Source: Hellea sp. (GTDB taxonomy: Bacteria > Pseudomonadota > Alphaproteobacteria > Caulobacterales > Maricaulaceae). From it: DNA of 46,887 bases. The translations under genes and the position numbers were made by a program. Position 1 is the stretch's first letter; every line of letters starts with the position of its first letter. The DNA is taken from assembly GCA_013002305.1 (NCBI GenBank), contig JABDKG010000068.1, positions 1 through 46,887 on the forward strand. Direction: 5' to 3'. Positions 33,176-42,182 of the stretch are shown in pieces. The notes beneath the pieces were generated by a model. The model did no database searches, was not told where the DNA came from, and worked only from the letters and a program-made list of their open reading frames with translations.

Positions 33176-35362
33176 CTATTTCAGCGCTTCATAGAAATAG
33201 CTGTAAATCAGCGCCTGACTATGGGCTGTTTCCTCTAGGTTCGCAGCCCCGGCATGCCCGCCGTCAATATTTTCATAATACAGGAAAGGCAGGCCATAGT
33301 CTGCCAGTCTTTGTGCAAATTTTCGCGCATGGGCGGGATGGACACGGTCATCCTTTGTAGATGTGTAGATATAGGGAACCGGATATTCCGCCTTTGGATC
33401 AATGTTGTGATAAGGTGAGAGATTGCGAATATATGCACCTTCGGCCCCGTTATCATCCGGATCACCATACTCACCAACCCAGCTCGCACCGGCCAAAAGC
33501 TTATCATAGCGGTTCATGTCGAGAAGCGGTACGCCTATCGCGACAGCGTTAAATAGGTCAGGGCGCTGGGTAAACATAACGCCCATCAAAAGCCCGCCAT
33601 TAGAACGGCCATGCGTTCCCAGATGCGCTGGCGTTGTGATCTTCTTGGCAATCAAGTCTTCGGCGACCGCGATAAAATCATCGTAAATGATTTGGCGTTT
33701 GGTTTTCAGACCTGCTTGGTGCCATTTCGGCCCAAACTCGCCGCCGCCGCGCGTATTGGCAACAACATAGACGCCGCCGCGCTCGAGCCACGCCCGGCCG
33801 ATCGTGGCGCTATAAGATGGGTTGAGCGAAATCTCGAACCCGCCATAGCCGTAAAGCAAGGTTGGGTTTTTGCCGTCCATTTCGATGTCCTTTTTATGGA
33901 CGGTGAAATATGGAATTTTCGTTCCGTCAGTTGAGGCGACTTCATGTTGCTCCGCCACCATGGACTCAGCGTCAAACCAGCTCGGAAGCGAACGCGCCTT
34001 AGTGATGGACATGTCGGATGTATCAATGCTCCAGAGCGTGTCTGGTTCTAAAAAGCTCTCAGAATTAATAAAGGCAATGGATTCTTTGTCATTGGTTGAG
34101 CCAATAGAAATCGTGCCATTTTCCGGGAAGTCGAGTTTACGCTTTTTCCACGCGCCGTCTCTAAATCTAAACGCATAAGCAGCACTTGCAACATTGTCTG
34201 AGATACTCATGAGCACCGCGTTCCTGGTAATCCCAAAACCGTTCATTGATTGCCGCGGGCCGGGCTTGAATACGACATTTAAATTTTCGATTTTGCCGTT
34301 TTCCATGAAATCAGCTACGTCAAATGATAAAAGTGTTCCGGATTCGTGACCGCGCCAATCTTCTTGCAGGTTAACAAACATCTGTCCTTTGAATTGGCCG
34401 CTAATCGAAGACTTATCGGGGATCGGCATTTGTACCGGTTTAAACGCATTCTCACCGCTTTGCGGGATCCAGAAATAGTCAGACGTGTAGAAGGTCTTGG
34501 AGCGAATGATCATTATTTCGCTATCGCCCTCAGCATTGTCAAAAGTGCCTGGCCAAACGCCAACATCGGTCTGTTCGCCGCGCATCAATTCCCGCGCCTC
34601 GGAGAGATCCGTCCCGCGATCCCATAACTTGGCGATCATCGGATAGCCGGAATCGGTCATCGTGCCATCGCCGAAATCTACGCCAACCACCAATTGGTCT
34701 TTGTTCAGCCATGCGGAGCTTCCTTTGGATTCTGCGAGGAAAAATCCGTTTTTGAGAATTTTGCCGGTTTTGGCATTAAACTCGCGGCGTTCGACCGCGT
34801 CTTTGCCGCCGTCAGAAAGGCTGATCATGCAGCGCGCATAGGTCGGGGCAAGACAATTATTGCCCTTATAGACCCAGTTTTTACCGTCCTTCTCAGCCAG
34901 CGCATCCACATCAAGAATAGTTTCCCATTCAGGATCGCCAGACATATAGCTATCCAGCGTGGTTTTACGCCACAAGCCGCGCACATTTTTATCGTCCTGC
35001 CAGAAATTATGCGCTTCGCCTTTACGGTATGAAATATAAGGGATTTTCTCAGGGGAGTTATAGACTTCTAATAGCTCGGATTTCATGGCCTTATAGGTAT
35101 CACCCTGCAATTTTGGCGCTGAAGCGGCGTTCCAGGCTTTGACTTTCTCAAGAGCCTTTTCGCCTTCAACCTCTTCGAGCCACAAATGGTCGGCGTCGGT
35201 TTTGCCGGCCTCAGTATAACTGATAGCCTGACTGGCCCGTGGTTTCTTATTTTTCATAGATTGTTCTGTTTTCTTATCCGGATTGGAATCTTTAGACCCG
35301 CATCCTGTCAGAACAAGGGCCGTGCCCAGCATCATGCTGGTCGCAAGTTTTGAAATGGTCAT
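33176..35362 (-). CDS. Prolyl oligopeptidase-family serine peptidase (S9), lipoprotein
   Basis: 728 residues. A lipoprotein signal ends in VLTGC21. An N-terminal beta-propeller (about 70-450) gates the alpha/beta-hydrolase domain, which begins near LLYGYGGFEISLNPSYSATI. The triad is S587 in GRSNGGLLMG, Asp in KDDRVHPAHARKF (671-672) and H703 in DGGHAGA. The usual nucleophile elbow is GGSNGG; here the second position is Arg. S9A enzymes cut after proline in short peptides. Lipidation would place it in the periplasm or on the surface. AGGGAA precedes the ATG. Confidence 0.93.
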   Translation of the reverse strand: MTISKLATSMMLGTALVLTGCGSKDSNPDKKTEQSMKNKKPRASQAISYTEAGKTDADHLWLEEVEGEKALEKVKAWNAASAPKLQGDTYKAMKSELLEVYNSPEKIPYISYRKGEAHNFWQDDKNVRGLWRKTTLDSYMSGDPEWETILDVDALAEKDGKNWVYKGNNCLAPTYARCMISLSDGGKDAVERREFNAKTGKILKNGFFLAESKGSSAWLNKDQLVVGVDFGDGTMTDSGYPMIAKLWDRGTDLSEARELMRGEQTDVGVWPGTFDNAEGDSEIMIIRSKTFYTSDYFWIPQSGENAFKPVQMPIPDKSSISGQFKGQMFVNLQEDWRGHESGTLLSFDVADFMENGKIENLNVVFKPGPRQSMNGFGITRNAVLMSISDNVASAAYAFRFRDGAWKKRKLDFPENGTISIGSTNDKESIAFINSESFLEPDTLWSIDTSDMSITKARSLPSWFDAESMVAEQHEVASTDGTKIPYFTVHKKDIEMDGKNPTLLYGYGGFEISLNPSYSATIGRAWLERGGVYVVANTRGGGEFGPKWHQAGLKTKRQIIYDDFIAVAEDLIAKKITTPAHLGTHGRSNGGLLMGVMFTQRPDLFNAVAIGVPLLDMNRYDKLLAGASWVGEYGDPDDNGAEGAYIRNLSPYHNIDPKAEYPVPYIYTSTKDDRVHPAHARKFAQRLADYGLPFLYYENIDGGHAGAANLEETAHSQALIYSYFYEALK

Positions 35363-35439
35363 GTTATTCCCTGGAGAAATTATAGTTTGGTTCGGCGCCT
35401 ATCAAAGCAAGGATTGCGGGCAGGCGCAAGGGGTCCTAT

Positions 35440-36288
35440 ATGCGCGGTATGAAGTTTTTGATCATGAACGGCGCGGGAAACCGCTTTGCGGTGTTTGATG
35501 CGCGCAATCGCGCGGGCTTTGAGCTCACGCCTGAGCGGGTTGAGGCGATCGCCATGCCGGGTAGCGCCACTATGGGCGCAAAAGGCGCCGATCAGGTAAT
35601 TATAATGCGCAAAGCCAAATCGCTCGGCGCTGATGTGTTTATGGAGATTTGGAACCAAAAGGGCTTTGAAGTTAATGCTTGCGGCAACGCGACCCGCTGC
35701 ATTGCGTGGCTGGTGCTGCGCGAGACCGGTAAAGACGAGGTCATTGTCGAGACCAATGACGGGCTTTTAAAGTGCCGTTTGGCTGGCGAAAATCTGGTGG
35801 CCGTTAATATGGGCCCGCCCAAGCTGGAGTGGGATGAAGTCCCGCTCAAAGAAGCCATGCACACTCATCATATCGACGTTAAAGTCGGGCCGATTGATAA
35901 TCCGGTTCTATCGAACCCCGGCGCCGTTTCCATGGGCAATCCGCACTGCGTGTTTTTCGTCGAGGATTTTGACCGGGCCAAGCCCGATAAGGTCGGCCCG
36001 ATGATCGAGTTTCATCCGCTTTTTCCGCAGCAGGTTAATGTCGGTTTTGCCCGGATTGACGCGCCGGATAAAATCCGGCTCAAAGTCTGGGAGCGCGGCG
36101 TTGGCATGACGCTGGCCTGCGGAACCGGGGCCTGCGCCGCCGTCGTGGCGGCCGTTCGCCAGAAACGCACGGATCGCAAGGTTGAGGTCGAAGTTGACGG
36201 GGGAACGCTTTTGATTGAGTGGCGCGAAACCGATGATCACGTCATTATGACAGGGCCGATAGAGCGAGAAGCCGAAGCGGCGGTTTAA
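35440..36288 (+). CDS. dapF: Diaminopimelate epimerase
   Basis: 282 residues from ATG 35440 (AAGGGG 6-10 nt upstream); ATG 35449 is an alternative. The catalytic cysteine pair is C81 in VNACGNATRC and C227 in LACGTGACAA, and MGNPHCVFFVED is conserved. It interconverts LL- and meso-diaminopimelate for peptidoglycan and lysine. The N-terminal motif reads GAGNRF, where most members have GxGNDF, so one usually conserved Asp is Arg here. The gene abuts the DnaJ-domain gene with no gap, convergently. mtaB lies about 2 kb downstream. Confidence 0.93.
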   Translation: MRGMKFLIMNGAGNRFAVFDARNRAGFELTPERVEAIAMPGSATMGAKGADQVIIMRKAKSLGADVFMEIWNQKGFEVNACGNATRCIAWLVLRETGKDEVIVETNDGLLKCRLAGENLVAVNMGPPKLEWDEVPLKEAMHTHHIDVKVGPIDNPVLSNPGAVSMGNPHCVFFVEDFDRAKPDKVGPMIEFHPLFPQQVNVGFARIDAPDKIRLKVWERGVGMTLACGTGACAAVVAAVRQKRTDRKVEVEVDGGTLLIEWRETDDHVIMTGPIEREAEAAV

Positions 36289-37281
36289 CTACCAATTGGC
36301 CTGGAGCCAATCATAGGCAAGATTGATTTCAGTCATTTTCTCGCGGGCGTCTTGCTGCGTAGACGCGTCTTTTGTCATATTGCGGTCGGGATGATATTTA
36401 ATCGCCATTTTTCGAAATGCGCTTTTAAGCTCTTCAAATGTGGCGCTGGCCTGAAGCCCGAAAATAGCGAGCTTCTCGCTTTTCTGATTCTGGACCGGAC
36501 GGTGCGGCTCATATTGACGCTGACCTTGCTGATTGGCGTGCTGGTGCCGGCTTTGACGCGCATTTTCGCCGCGTTGCCAAGGCGGATCAATGTCAAACCT
36601 TCCGGCGATCTTATCAAACTGAATTTCCGTGAGCCCAGCGCTTGTTGCGACCATTCTTAGCCGTTTTCGCATCTCGGGCGAGCCCGCGGCATTATCGGAA
36701 CCAATTTGCAGTAAATCGGAAAATATTCGTTTAAGCTTGGACGAGCCTTTCAAGCCAAATCTTTCGATCAATCGGTTTGGCGTGATCGGATTGGCGTTGC
36801 TTTGCGCGATAACGATTTGGATGTCGAGACTATCCCATGCCCGAAAGCGCCTCAATTGTTTGAGGCTATAGCTTATGTCCATTTCAGACAGAAAAGGGCG
36901 ATAGAAATAGGCGGCCAATCGTATGAGTGTTTGATCCGTGTTTTTACCAGCATGGCGCGGATCTTCCGCCAATCCGAAGCGGCCCAAAAATTTGTCAACG
37001 ATGCCGAAATTAATCTCGGTTTCATTTAATTCGTGGTGACAAAAAACACCGGCCGCATAGCCTAAAATAACCCCCAATGATTGGTCGATATTATCGGTAA
37101 TCAGTCCGGTTTGAAACAGGCCGCCCATCATCGCTAATATGAATATCAAAACCACACAGCTAACCCGGAACATCCACTGGGGAAATCCCGGAGCGGAGTC
37201 GAAAATCTCGTGATGATCAAAACCGGTCAAGCCAAAGGCGTAGCCCAAGGAAAATCCCAATATAAATGCCAGAATTAACAT
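36289..37281 (-). CDS. DjlA-like membrane J-domain co-chaperone
   Basis: 330 residues from ATG 37281, which directly follows AGGAGAGGTGGG. An N-terminal membrane segment (MLILAFILGFSLGYAFGLTG) and a second one (VVLIFILAMMGGLFQTGLI) precede a TerB-like helical region (AYFYRPFLSEMDISYSLKQL). A Gln/His/Arg-rich linker leads to a C-terminal J domain (LQASATFEELKSAFRKMAIK, then YHPDRN). The HPD tripeptide stimulates DnaK's ATPase. E. coli DjlA has the same TM-TerB-J order with one TM; the second hydrophobic stretch is a difference. Confidence 0.83.
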   Translation of the reverse strand: MLILAFILGFSLGYAFGLTGFDHHEIFDSAPGFPQWMFRVSCVVLIFILAMMGGLFQTGLITDNIDQSLGVILGYAAGVFCHHELNETEINFGIVDKFLGRFGLAEDPRHAGKNTDQTLIRLAAYFYRPFLSEMDISYSLKQLRRFRAWDSLDIQIVIAQSNANPITPNRLIERFGLKGSSKLKRIFSDLLQIGSDNAAGSPEMRKRLRMVATSAGLTEIQFDKIAGRFDIDPPWQRGENARQSRHQHANQQGQRQYEPHRPVQNQKSEKLAIFGLQASATFEELKSAFRKMAIKYHPDRNMTKDASTQQDAREKMTEINLAYDWLQANW

Positions 37282-37344
37282 CCCACCTCTCCTGCGCAAA
37301 ACAATAAGACAAGTTGATTAAAAATTCGTGGCCAGCTGAAATGA

Positions 37345-38148
37345 TTATTTTTTTGCGATGATCATATCCTGAAGCTGAAATTCGCTATTTGGGTTTGCCC
37401 AGCTGCCTAATTCAATATCCTGCATGACCAACCCGGTTTTTTCATAGAGACCCCGCACAAATTCCTCATCAAAAGCCATAGCGGCTTCCGGGCTTTTGGG
37501 CGTGGTGGTTTTGCTGACATTGTCAAAATCATAGGCGAAATTATAAAATGGCTCCCTTGCCGCGCGGCTTTGCTCATTGAGCAAAAACCAGGTGATCAGA
37601 CATTTGCCGCCGGGCCTGAGAATACGGGCGATTTCCAAAAGGTAATTTTCTACGTCCTTCGCAAACATATGCGTGAAAACCGAGGTTAAAAACACCATAT
37701 CAAACTGATTGTCTTTATAGGGAAACGTAAATTCCGAGGCTTTGACAACTCCGCTCTTATTATAGCGCTTATTATAGACCGGCACATGATCAAATTTGAA
37801 ATTCGGGACGTCCAAGTAATGAGTTTTGCACCAATCAATACCGGATTTGACAATATCAAATCCCGAATAAGTCCCGGCGCCGAGAAACTCCACTAAAGGC
37901 CGGGCCATGCGGCCCTGTCCGCACCCTACATCCAGCACGTCCATATCGGGCGTAAGGCCGTGACGTCTGAGCGTTTTAAAAAACATATTACCGACATGCT
38001 CAAAATCGCCGCCGCCGATAAAACTTTCAGCCCGGCTTGGCACACGCGCGGCCGTGATCGGGTCACGGCGATCCTGGCGCTTAAACATTTGGCGCTTAAT
38101 TTCCTGACGTACTGCAAGCGGCACTAATTGTTTGAGTCGGGACTTCAT
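37345..38148 (-). CDS. Class I SAM-dependent methyltransferase
   Basis: 267 residues. Motif I is VLDVGCGQGR at 71-80; motif II-like DIVKSGIDWC, motif IV FDMVFLTSVFTHM and post-motif LEIARILRPGGKCLITWF follow in order, as in the Methyltransf_11/25 families. The basic N-terminus (MKSRLKQLVPLAVRQEIKRQ) may contact membrane or nucleic acid. Substrate is not evident. It is divergent from mtaB (64-nt gap) and has no strong ribosome binding site. Confidence 0.82.
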   Translation of the reverse strand: MKSRLKQLVPLAVRQEIKRQMFKRQDRRDPITAARVPSRAESFIGGGDFEHVGNMFFKTLRRHGLTPDMDVLDVGCGQGRMARPLVEFLGAGTYSGFDIVKSGIDWCKTHYLDVPNFKFDHVPVYNKRYNKSGVVKASEFTFPYKDNQFDMVFLTSVFTHMFAKDVENYLLEIARILRPGGKCLITWFLLNEQSRAAREPFYNFAYDFDNVSKTTTPKSPEAAMAFDEEFVRGLYEKTGLVMQDIELGSWANPNSEFQLQDMIIAKK

Positions 38149-38212
38149 AGACCGGCCATAAACGACAGAACGCGCCTTGACCAGACGGGTCTACAGGGCC
38201 ACATAGCGCTTC

Positions 38213-39493
38213 ATGAAAGATGCGCCGAAAATCATCACGCTGGGATGTCGCCTCAACGCTTATGAGAGCGATGTGATGGCCGGCCATGCGCGCGATGCCG
38301 GGCTCGAAAATACGGTTTTTATCAATACGTGCGCGGTCACCAATGAGGCCGTCCGTCAAAGCCGTTATGAAGTCCGCAAAGCGAGGCGCAACCATCCCGA
38401 TGCCAATATCATTGTGACCGGCTGTGCGGCACAGATTAACCCGCAAGAATTTTCGGATATGCCAGAGGTCGATGCGGTTATCGGCAATGAAGAAAAAATG
38501 CGTGCGACCAGCTTTGACCAGGCCGCGCTGTTTGGCGGAGCCAAGATTAAGGTCAATGATATTATGTCCGTGCGCGAAACCGCGCCGCAGCTGATCTCAG
38601 GCGGGAACCGCGCGGCGGTAAAATCGCAAAATAGAACCCGCGCTTTTTTGCAGGTCCAAAATGGCTGCGATCACCGCTGCACCTTTTGCATCATTCCTTA
38701 TGGCCGCGGCGTGGCTCGTTCCGTCCCCGCCGGCGAAGTCGTCGCCCATGTTAAATCATTAGTCAGCCAAGGTTACGGCGAAGTCGTCCTGACCGGCGTC
38801 GATTTATCCTCCTGGGGACAGGACCTTCCCGGCACGCCGCCGCTCGGCGATCTGGTCCGGCGGGTCCTGAAACTTGTCCCCGATCTGCCGCGCCTTCGAT
38901 TGTCCTCTATCGATCCGGCGGAAATTGATGAGGCTTTATTTGAAGCCCTTACGACCAATGCGCGCATGACACCCTATCTGCATCTGTCTCTACAGGCGGG
39001 CGATGACATGATCCTCAAACGGATGAAGCGCCGCCATAGCCGCCAAGATGCGATTGATCTTTGCCAGCGCATAAAGCAGGCCCGCCCGGAATTTGCGTTT
39101 GGTGCTGATATGATTGCCGGATTCCCGACCGAAGACGAGACCATGTTTGAAAACTCCCGCACAATTATCTCAGAAATAGGAATTCCGTGGCTTCATGTTT
39201 TTCCTTATTCAGCTCGCGAGGGCACGCCTGCCGCCAAAATGCCTTCCGTCAAAGGCGACATTATTAAGGCCCGGGCTAAAGTCTTGCGCGGCGAGGGCGA
39301 AGCCGTGAAAGCGGCCCATATCAAGGCGCGAATCGGGCAGGTTGACGAGGCTCTGTTCGAAGATACCGGGCTTGGACGATTGACTGATTTCACTCTCGTC
39401 AAGATAGATGGGCCGCCGCAAGGCGGGGCCTTTGCCAAAGTCAAGCTCACAGGCTATGACGGCGAAAATGCATTAGGGATACTTCATGGCTGA
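38213..39493 (+). CDS. mtaB: tRNA t6A37 methylthiotransferase MtaB
   Basis: 426 residues. The UPF0004 domain has C12, C40 and C71 (LGCRLN, NTCAVT, TGCAAQ), which bind the auxiliary cluster. The radical SAM site is C152-D-H-R-C156-T-F-C159 followed by IIPYGRG. The TRAM-like end (TDFTLVKIDG...) is short. MtaB converts t6A to ms2t6A at position 37. The TsaB gene for t6A synthesis is also in the window. The stop overlaps the ftsY start by 8 nt. MiaB and RimO are excluded by the MtaB-type N-terminus. Confidence 0.92.
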   Translation: MKDAPKIITLGCRLNAYESDVMAGHARDAGLENTVFINTCAVTNEAVRQSRYEVRKARRNHPDANIIVTGCAAQINPQEFSDMPEVDAVIGNEEKMRATSFDQAALFGGAKIKVNDIMSVRETAPQLISGGNRAAVKSQNRTRAFLQVQNGCDHRCTFCIIPYGRGVARSVPAGEVVAHVKSLVSQGYGEVVLTGVDLSSWGQDLPGTPPLGDLVRRVLKLVPDLPRLRLSSIDPAEIDEALFEALTTNARMTPYLHLSLQAGDDMILKRMKRRHSRQDAIDLCQRIKQARPEFAFGADMIAGFPTEDETMFENSRTIISEIGIPWLHVFPYSAREGTPAAKMPSVKGDIIKARAKVLRGEGEAVKAAHIKARIGQVDEALFEDTGLGRLTDFTLVKIDGPPQGGAFAKVKLTGYDGENALGILHG

Positions 39494-41318
39494 AGAGAAC
39501 AAGAAAAAAGGCTTGCTGGGCAAACTGTTTGGACGAAAATCCAAAGAGGAAAAAATAGCCGAGGAAGCCGCAGAGCTTGCGGCCAAGCAGCAGCTTGTCG
39601 ATGAGCAGATGGCGGCCCGCATGGCGGCGATTAATGCCGCCGCCTTAAAATCTGCGCGAGAACAGGATGAAGCTGCTGGCCTTGTCGAGAAACAGGCTGA
39701 GGAAGATGCTGAAGCGGCCGCAGCAGAGCGTGCCCGTATCGAAGAAGAGGAGCGCATACAGGCAGAAGAGCAGGCCAAACATGATGTCGAGGCGGCCAAA
39801 CGCCTGACGGAAGAGAAAAAGCAAAAAGAAAAAGAACATCAAGAAAAGCTCGCCCGAGAAGCCGAAGAAAAACGCATCGCCGAAGAAAAGGCAAAGCTAG
39901 AGCGCGAAGCCGAAGCCAAAGCCGAAAAAGAGCGGCTTGCCAAATTGGAAGCGGAGAAAAAAGCCAAGGCCGAAGCCGAGCAAAAGGCGCGCGAAGCCGC
40001 CGAAAAGGCCGAAGCCGAAGCGCTCGCCAAAGAACAGGCGCGCCAAAAAGCCGCCGAAGAAGAGGCCGCGCGCAAGGCCGCTGAAGAAGAAGCCCGCCGC
40101 AAGGCCGAAGAAGAAGCGCTGGCCAAGGCCGAAGCGGAAAAAAGCGCCTCTGAAGCGCGAATGCTGAAGGAACAGCAAGAAGCGGAACGCAAAGCGCGAG
40201 AAGCCGAAGAGCAGCGACTAGCGGAAGAAGCCAAAGCTGCGCAGGAAGCCGAAGAAGAGGCCGAAGCTGCTCGCCTCGCCGAACTAAAGGCCGAGCAAGA
40301 ACGGCTTGAGGCCGAAAAAATCGCCGCCGCCCGCGCCGCGCAGGTCTCTGAAGATAAGATCAAAGCACTTGAACCGGAGCTAAAGAAAGGCTTCCTCGAG
40401 CGCATTTCCGACGGCCTTAAAAAGTCGACGTCGCGCATGTCCGAGAGCATCACCGCGACATTCACCAAGCGAAAGTTGGATGATGAGGCGCTGGAAGACC
40501 TCGAAGATTTGCTGATACAGGCCGACTTCGGCATTGGCCCGGCAACCAAAGTGACGACGCTGCTGGCCAAAGACAAGTTCGACAAAGAAGTTACGGATAT
40601 GGAGATCAAGGTCGCGTTGGCGGACGTGGTTTCGGATATTCTCACACCGCTTGAAAAGCCGCTAAAACTCGTCGGTGCCAAGCCGGAAATACTATTATTT
40701 GTCGGAGTCAATGGATCGGGCAAGACGACAACGCTCGGCAAAATCGCTAAACGGTTTGCCGATGATGGCAAAAAAGTTCTGATCGTCGCCGGAGATACGT
40801 TTCGCGCGGCAGCGGATGCGCAATTGAAAGTCTGGGGTGATCGAGCAGGGGCGCCGGTTATGTCCGGCAAGCAAGGCGCCGACGCTGCCGGTCTCGTCTA
40901 CGACGCTATCGAACGCGCCAAGACCGAAAATTACGATATTTTGATGATCGATACGGCGGGCCGCCTGCAAAACCGTACCGAATTAATGGATGAGCTGTCC
41001 AAAATTGTCCGGGTGATAAAGAAACAGGACGAAACCGCGCCGCATCATTCTTTACTGGTTTTGGACGCAACGGTTGGGCAAAATGCGCTTCTTCAAACCG
41101 AAGCCTTTAAAAATATCGCCGGCATCACGGGGCTGATCATGACCAAGCTCGACGGTACAGCCAAGGGCGGCGTGCTTGTGGCTCTTTCGGATAAGTTTGA
41201 AATCCCGATCCATGCGATAGGCATTGGAGAGCGAATAGAGGATCTCGAAAACTTCTCCGCGCCTGTCTTCGCCGCGGCCCTATCGGGCGTCGCCGACGCC
41301 ATGAAAGCTGTCGAATAA
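39486..41318 (+). CDS. ftsY: Signal recognition particle receptor FtsY with long charged N-terminus
   Basis: 610 residues. About 16-295 is a very long, almost uninterrupted Ala/Glu/Lys/Arg helix (TolA-like repeats such as AEEEARRKAEEEALAKAEAE). The NG domain follows: GVNGSGKT 407-414 (G1), DTFRAAADAQL (G2), D489-TAGR (G3), T553-KLDGTAKGG (G4) and GIGERIEDLENF. FtsY docks ribosome-SRP complexes on the membrane. E. coli FtsY has about 200 acidic residues in the same place; this one is longer and mixed-charge. It overlaps mtaB by 8 nt and heads the EamA-yciB run. Confidence 0.95.
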   Translation: MAEENKKKGLLGKLFGRKSKEEKIAEEAAELAAKQQLVDEQMAARMAAINAAALKSAREQDEAAGLVEKQAEEDAEAAAAERARIEEEERIQAEEQAKHDVEAAKRLTEEKKQKEKEHQEKLAREAEEKRIAEEKAKLEREAEAKAEKERLAKLEAEKKAKAEAEQKAREAAEKAEAEALAKEQARQKAAEEEAARKAAEEEARRKAEEEALAKAEAEKSASEARMLKEQQEAERKAREAEEQRLAEEAKAAQEAEEEAEAARLAELKAEQERLEAEKIAAARAAQVSEDKIKALEPELKKGFLERISDGLKKSTSRMSESITATFTKRKLDDEALEDLEDLLIQADFGIGPATKVTTLLAKDKFDKEVTDMEIKVALADVVSDILTPLEKPLKLVGAKPEILLFVGVNGSGKTTTLGKIAKRFADDGKKVLIVAGDTFRAAADAQLKVWGDRAGAPVMSGKQGADAAGLVYDAIERAKTENYDILMIDTAGRLQNRTELMDELSKIVRVIKKQDETAPHHSLLVLDATVGQNALLQTEAFKNIAGITGLIMTKLDGTAKGGVLVALSDKFEIPIHAIGIGERIEDLENFSAPVFAAALSGVADAMKAVE

Positions 41319-41347
41319 TTACTAGTTCCGAGTTCCTTCCCGCCGGT

Positions 41348-42181
41348 ATGATGCTCATATCGGCTGTGCTGGTGGCTCTCGTTGGCGTTTTAATGAAGCG
41401 CTCAGACGACAAGCTCGTATTGCGCGCGGCTCTTTCCGTGAGCTCTGCTTTATTCGTTATACCTTTTGCCTTCATCGTGCCTCTGCCGACGGCAAATGTC
41501 TGGCCGTTTTTGATCGGCGGGGCTGTTGTCCATCTGATCTATCAAATATTCTATGTCGCCGCCTTTCAGCGCGGAGACATGTCGTTGGTCTATCCCATCA
41601 TGCGCGGTATTGCCCCCGCGATCGCTGCGGTTTTCGCCTTTGTCTTTCTCAGTGAAACGCTAAACTTCATTGAAGTTTTAGGCCTGCTGATCACGGTCTC
41701 TGCCTTGATCGCCTTTGGTTGGCCGAGCGATGAAACAGACCGGCTGCAAAATATGGCGATCCTCATGGCCGTTTTGTGCGGGACGATGATAGCGCTTTAC
41801 TCCGTCGTTGATGCCGCCGGAATGCGCCTATCCAAATCTGTGCTTAATCAGGGATGGACTTATATTGTCTGGTTTTTCCTGCTCGATTGTCTCGGTATGC
41901 CGGTACTGGTCGCCATGAGACGGCGCGGCGCATTGATCGCCGCCGTAAAGCCGCAAATTCCGGCAGGTCTTCTGGCCGGATTATTATCGCTTATATCTTT
42001 TGGCTTGGCGCTCTACGCTTTTTCCCTGGCGCCAGTGGCGAAAATGTCGGCCATGCGCGAGGTCAGCGTTGTATTTGGCGCTCTATTCGCGGCGACGTTT
42101 CTCAAAGAACCCTTTGGACGACGACGGGTTATACTAGCAATAATACTTGCGTCCGGACTCTTCCTAATGCAAAGCGCCTGA
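41348..42181 (+). CDS. EamA/DMT-superfamily transporter
   Basis: 277 residues with about 9-10 membrane helices in two EamA repeats. The first repeat has YVAAFQRGDMSLVYPIMRGI and the second YAFSLAPVAKMSAMREVSVV, followed by the typical ATFLKEPFGRRRVILAIIL. Members export amino acids or other metabolites. The first helix (MMLISAVLVALVGVLMKRSD) is short; the frame is open upstream but holds no better start codon. It lies 29 nt after ftsY and 1 nt before yciB, so it is part of the same operon. Substrate is unknown. Confidence 0.83.
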   Translation: MMLISAVLVALVGVLMKRSDDKLVLRAALSVSSALFVIPFAFIVPLPTANVWPFLIGGAVVHLIYQIFYVAAFQRGDMSLVYPIMRGIAPAIAAVFAFVFLSETLNFIEVLGLLITVSALIAFGWPSDETDRLQNMAILMAVLCGTMIALYSVVDAAGMRLSKSVLNQGWTYIVWFFLLDCLGMPVLVAMRRRGALIAAVKPQIPAGLLAGLLSLISFGLALYAFSLAPVAKMSAMREVSVVFGALFAATFLKEPFGRRRVILAIILASGLFLMQSA

Positions 42182-42182
42182 C

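Noticed and set aside
39839-40870. Minus-strand open frame of 343 codons, Ser/Ala/Phe-rich
   Set aside because: It mirrors the Glu/Lys/Ala repeats of ftsY; low-complexity coding DNA commonly opens the opposite strand.
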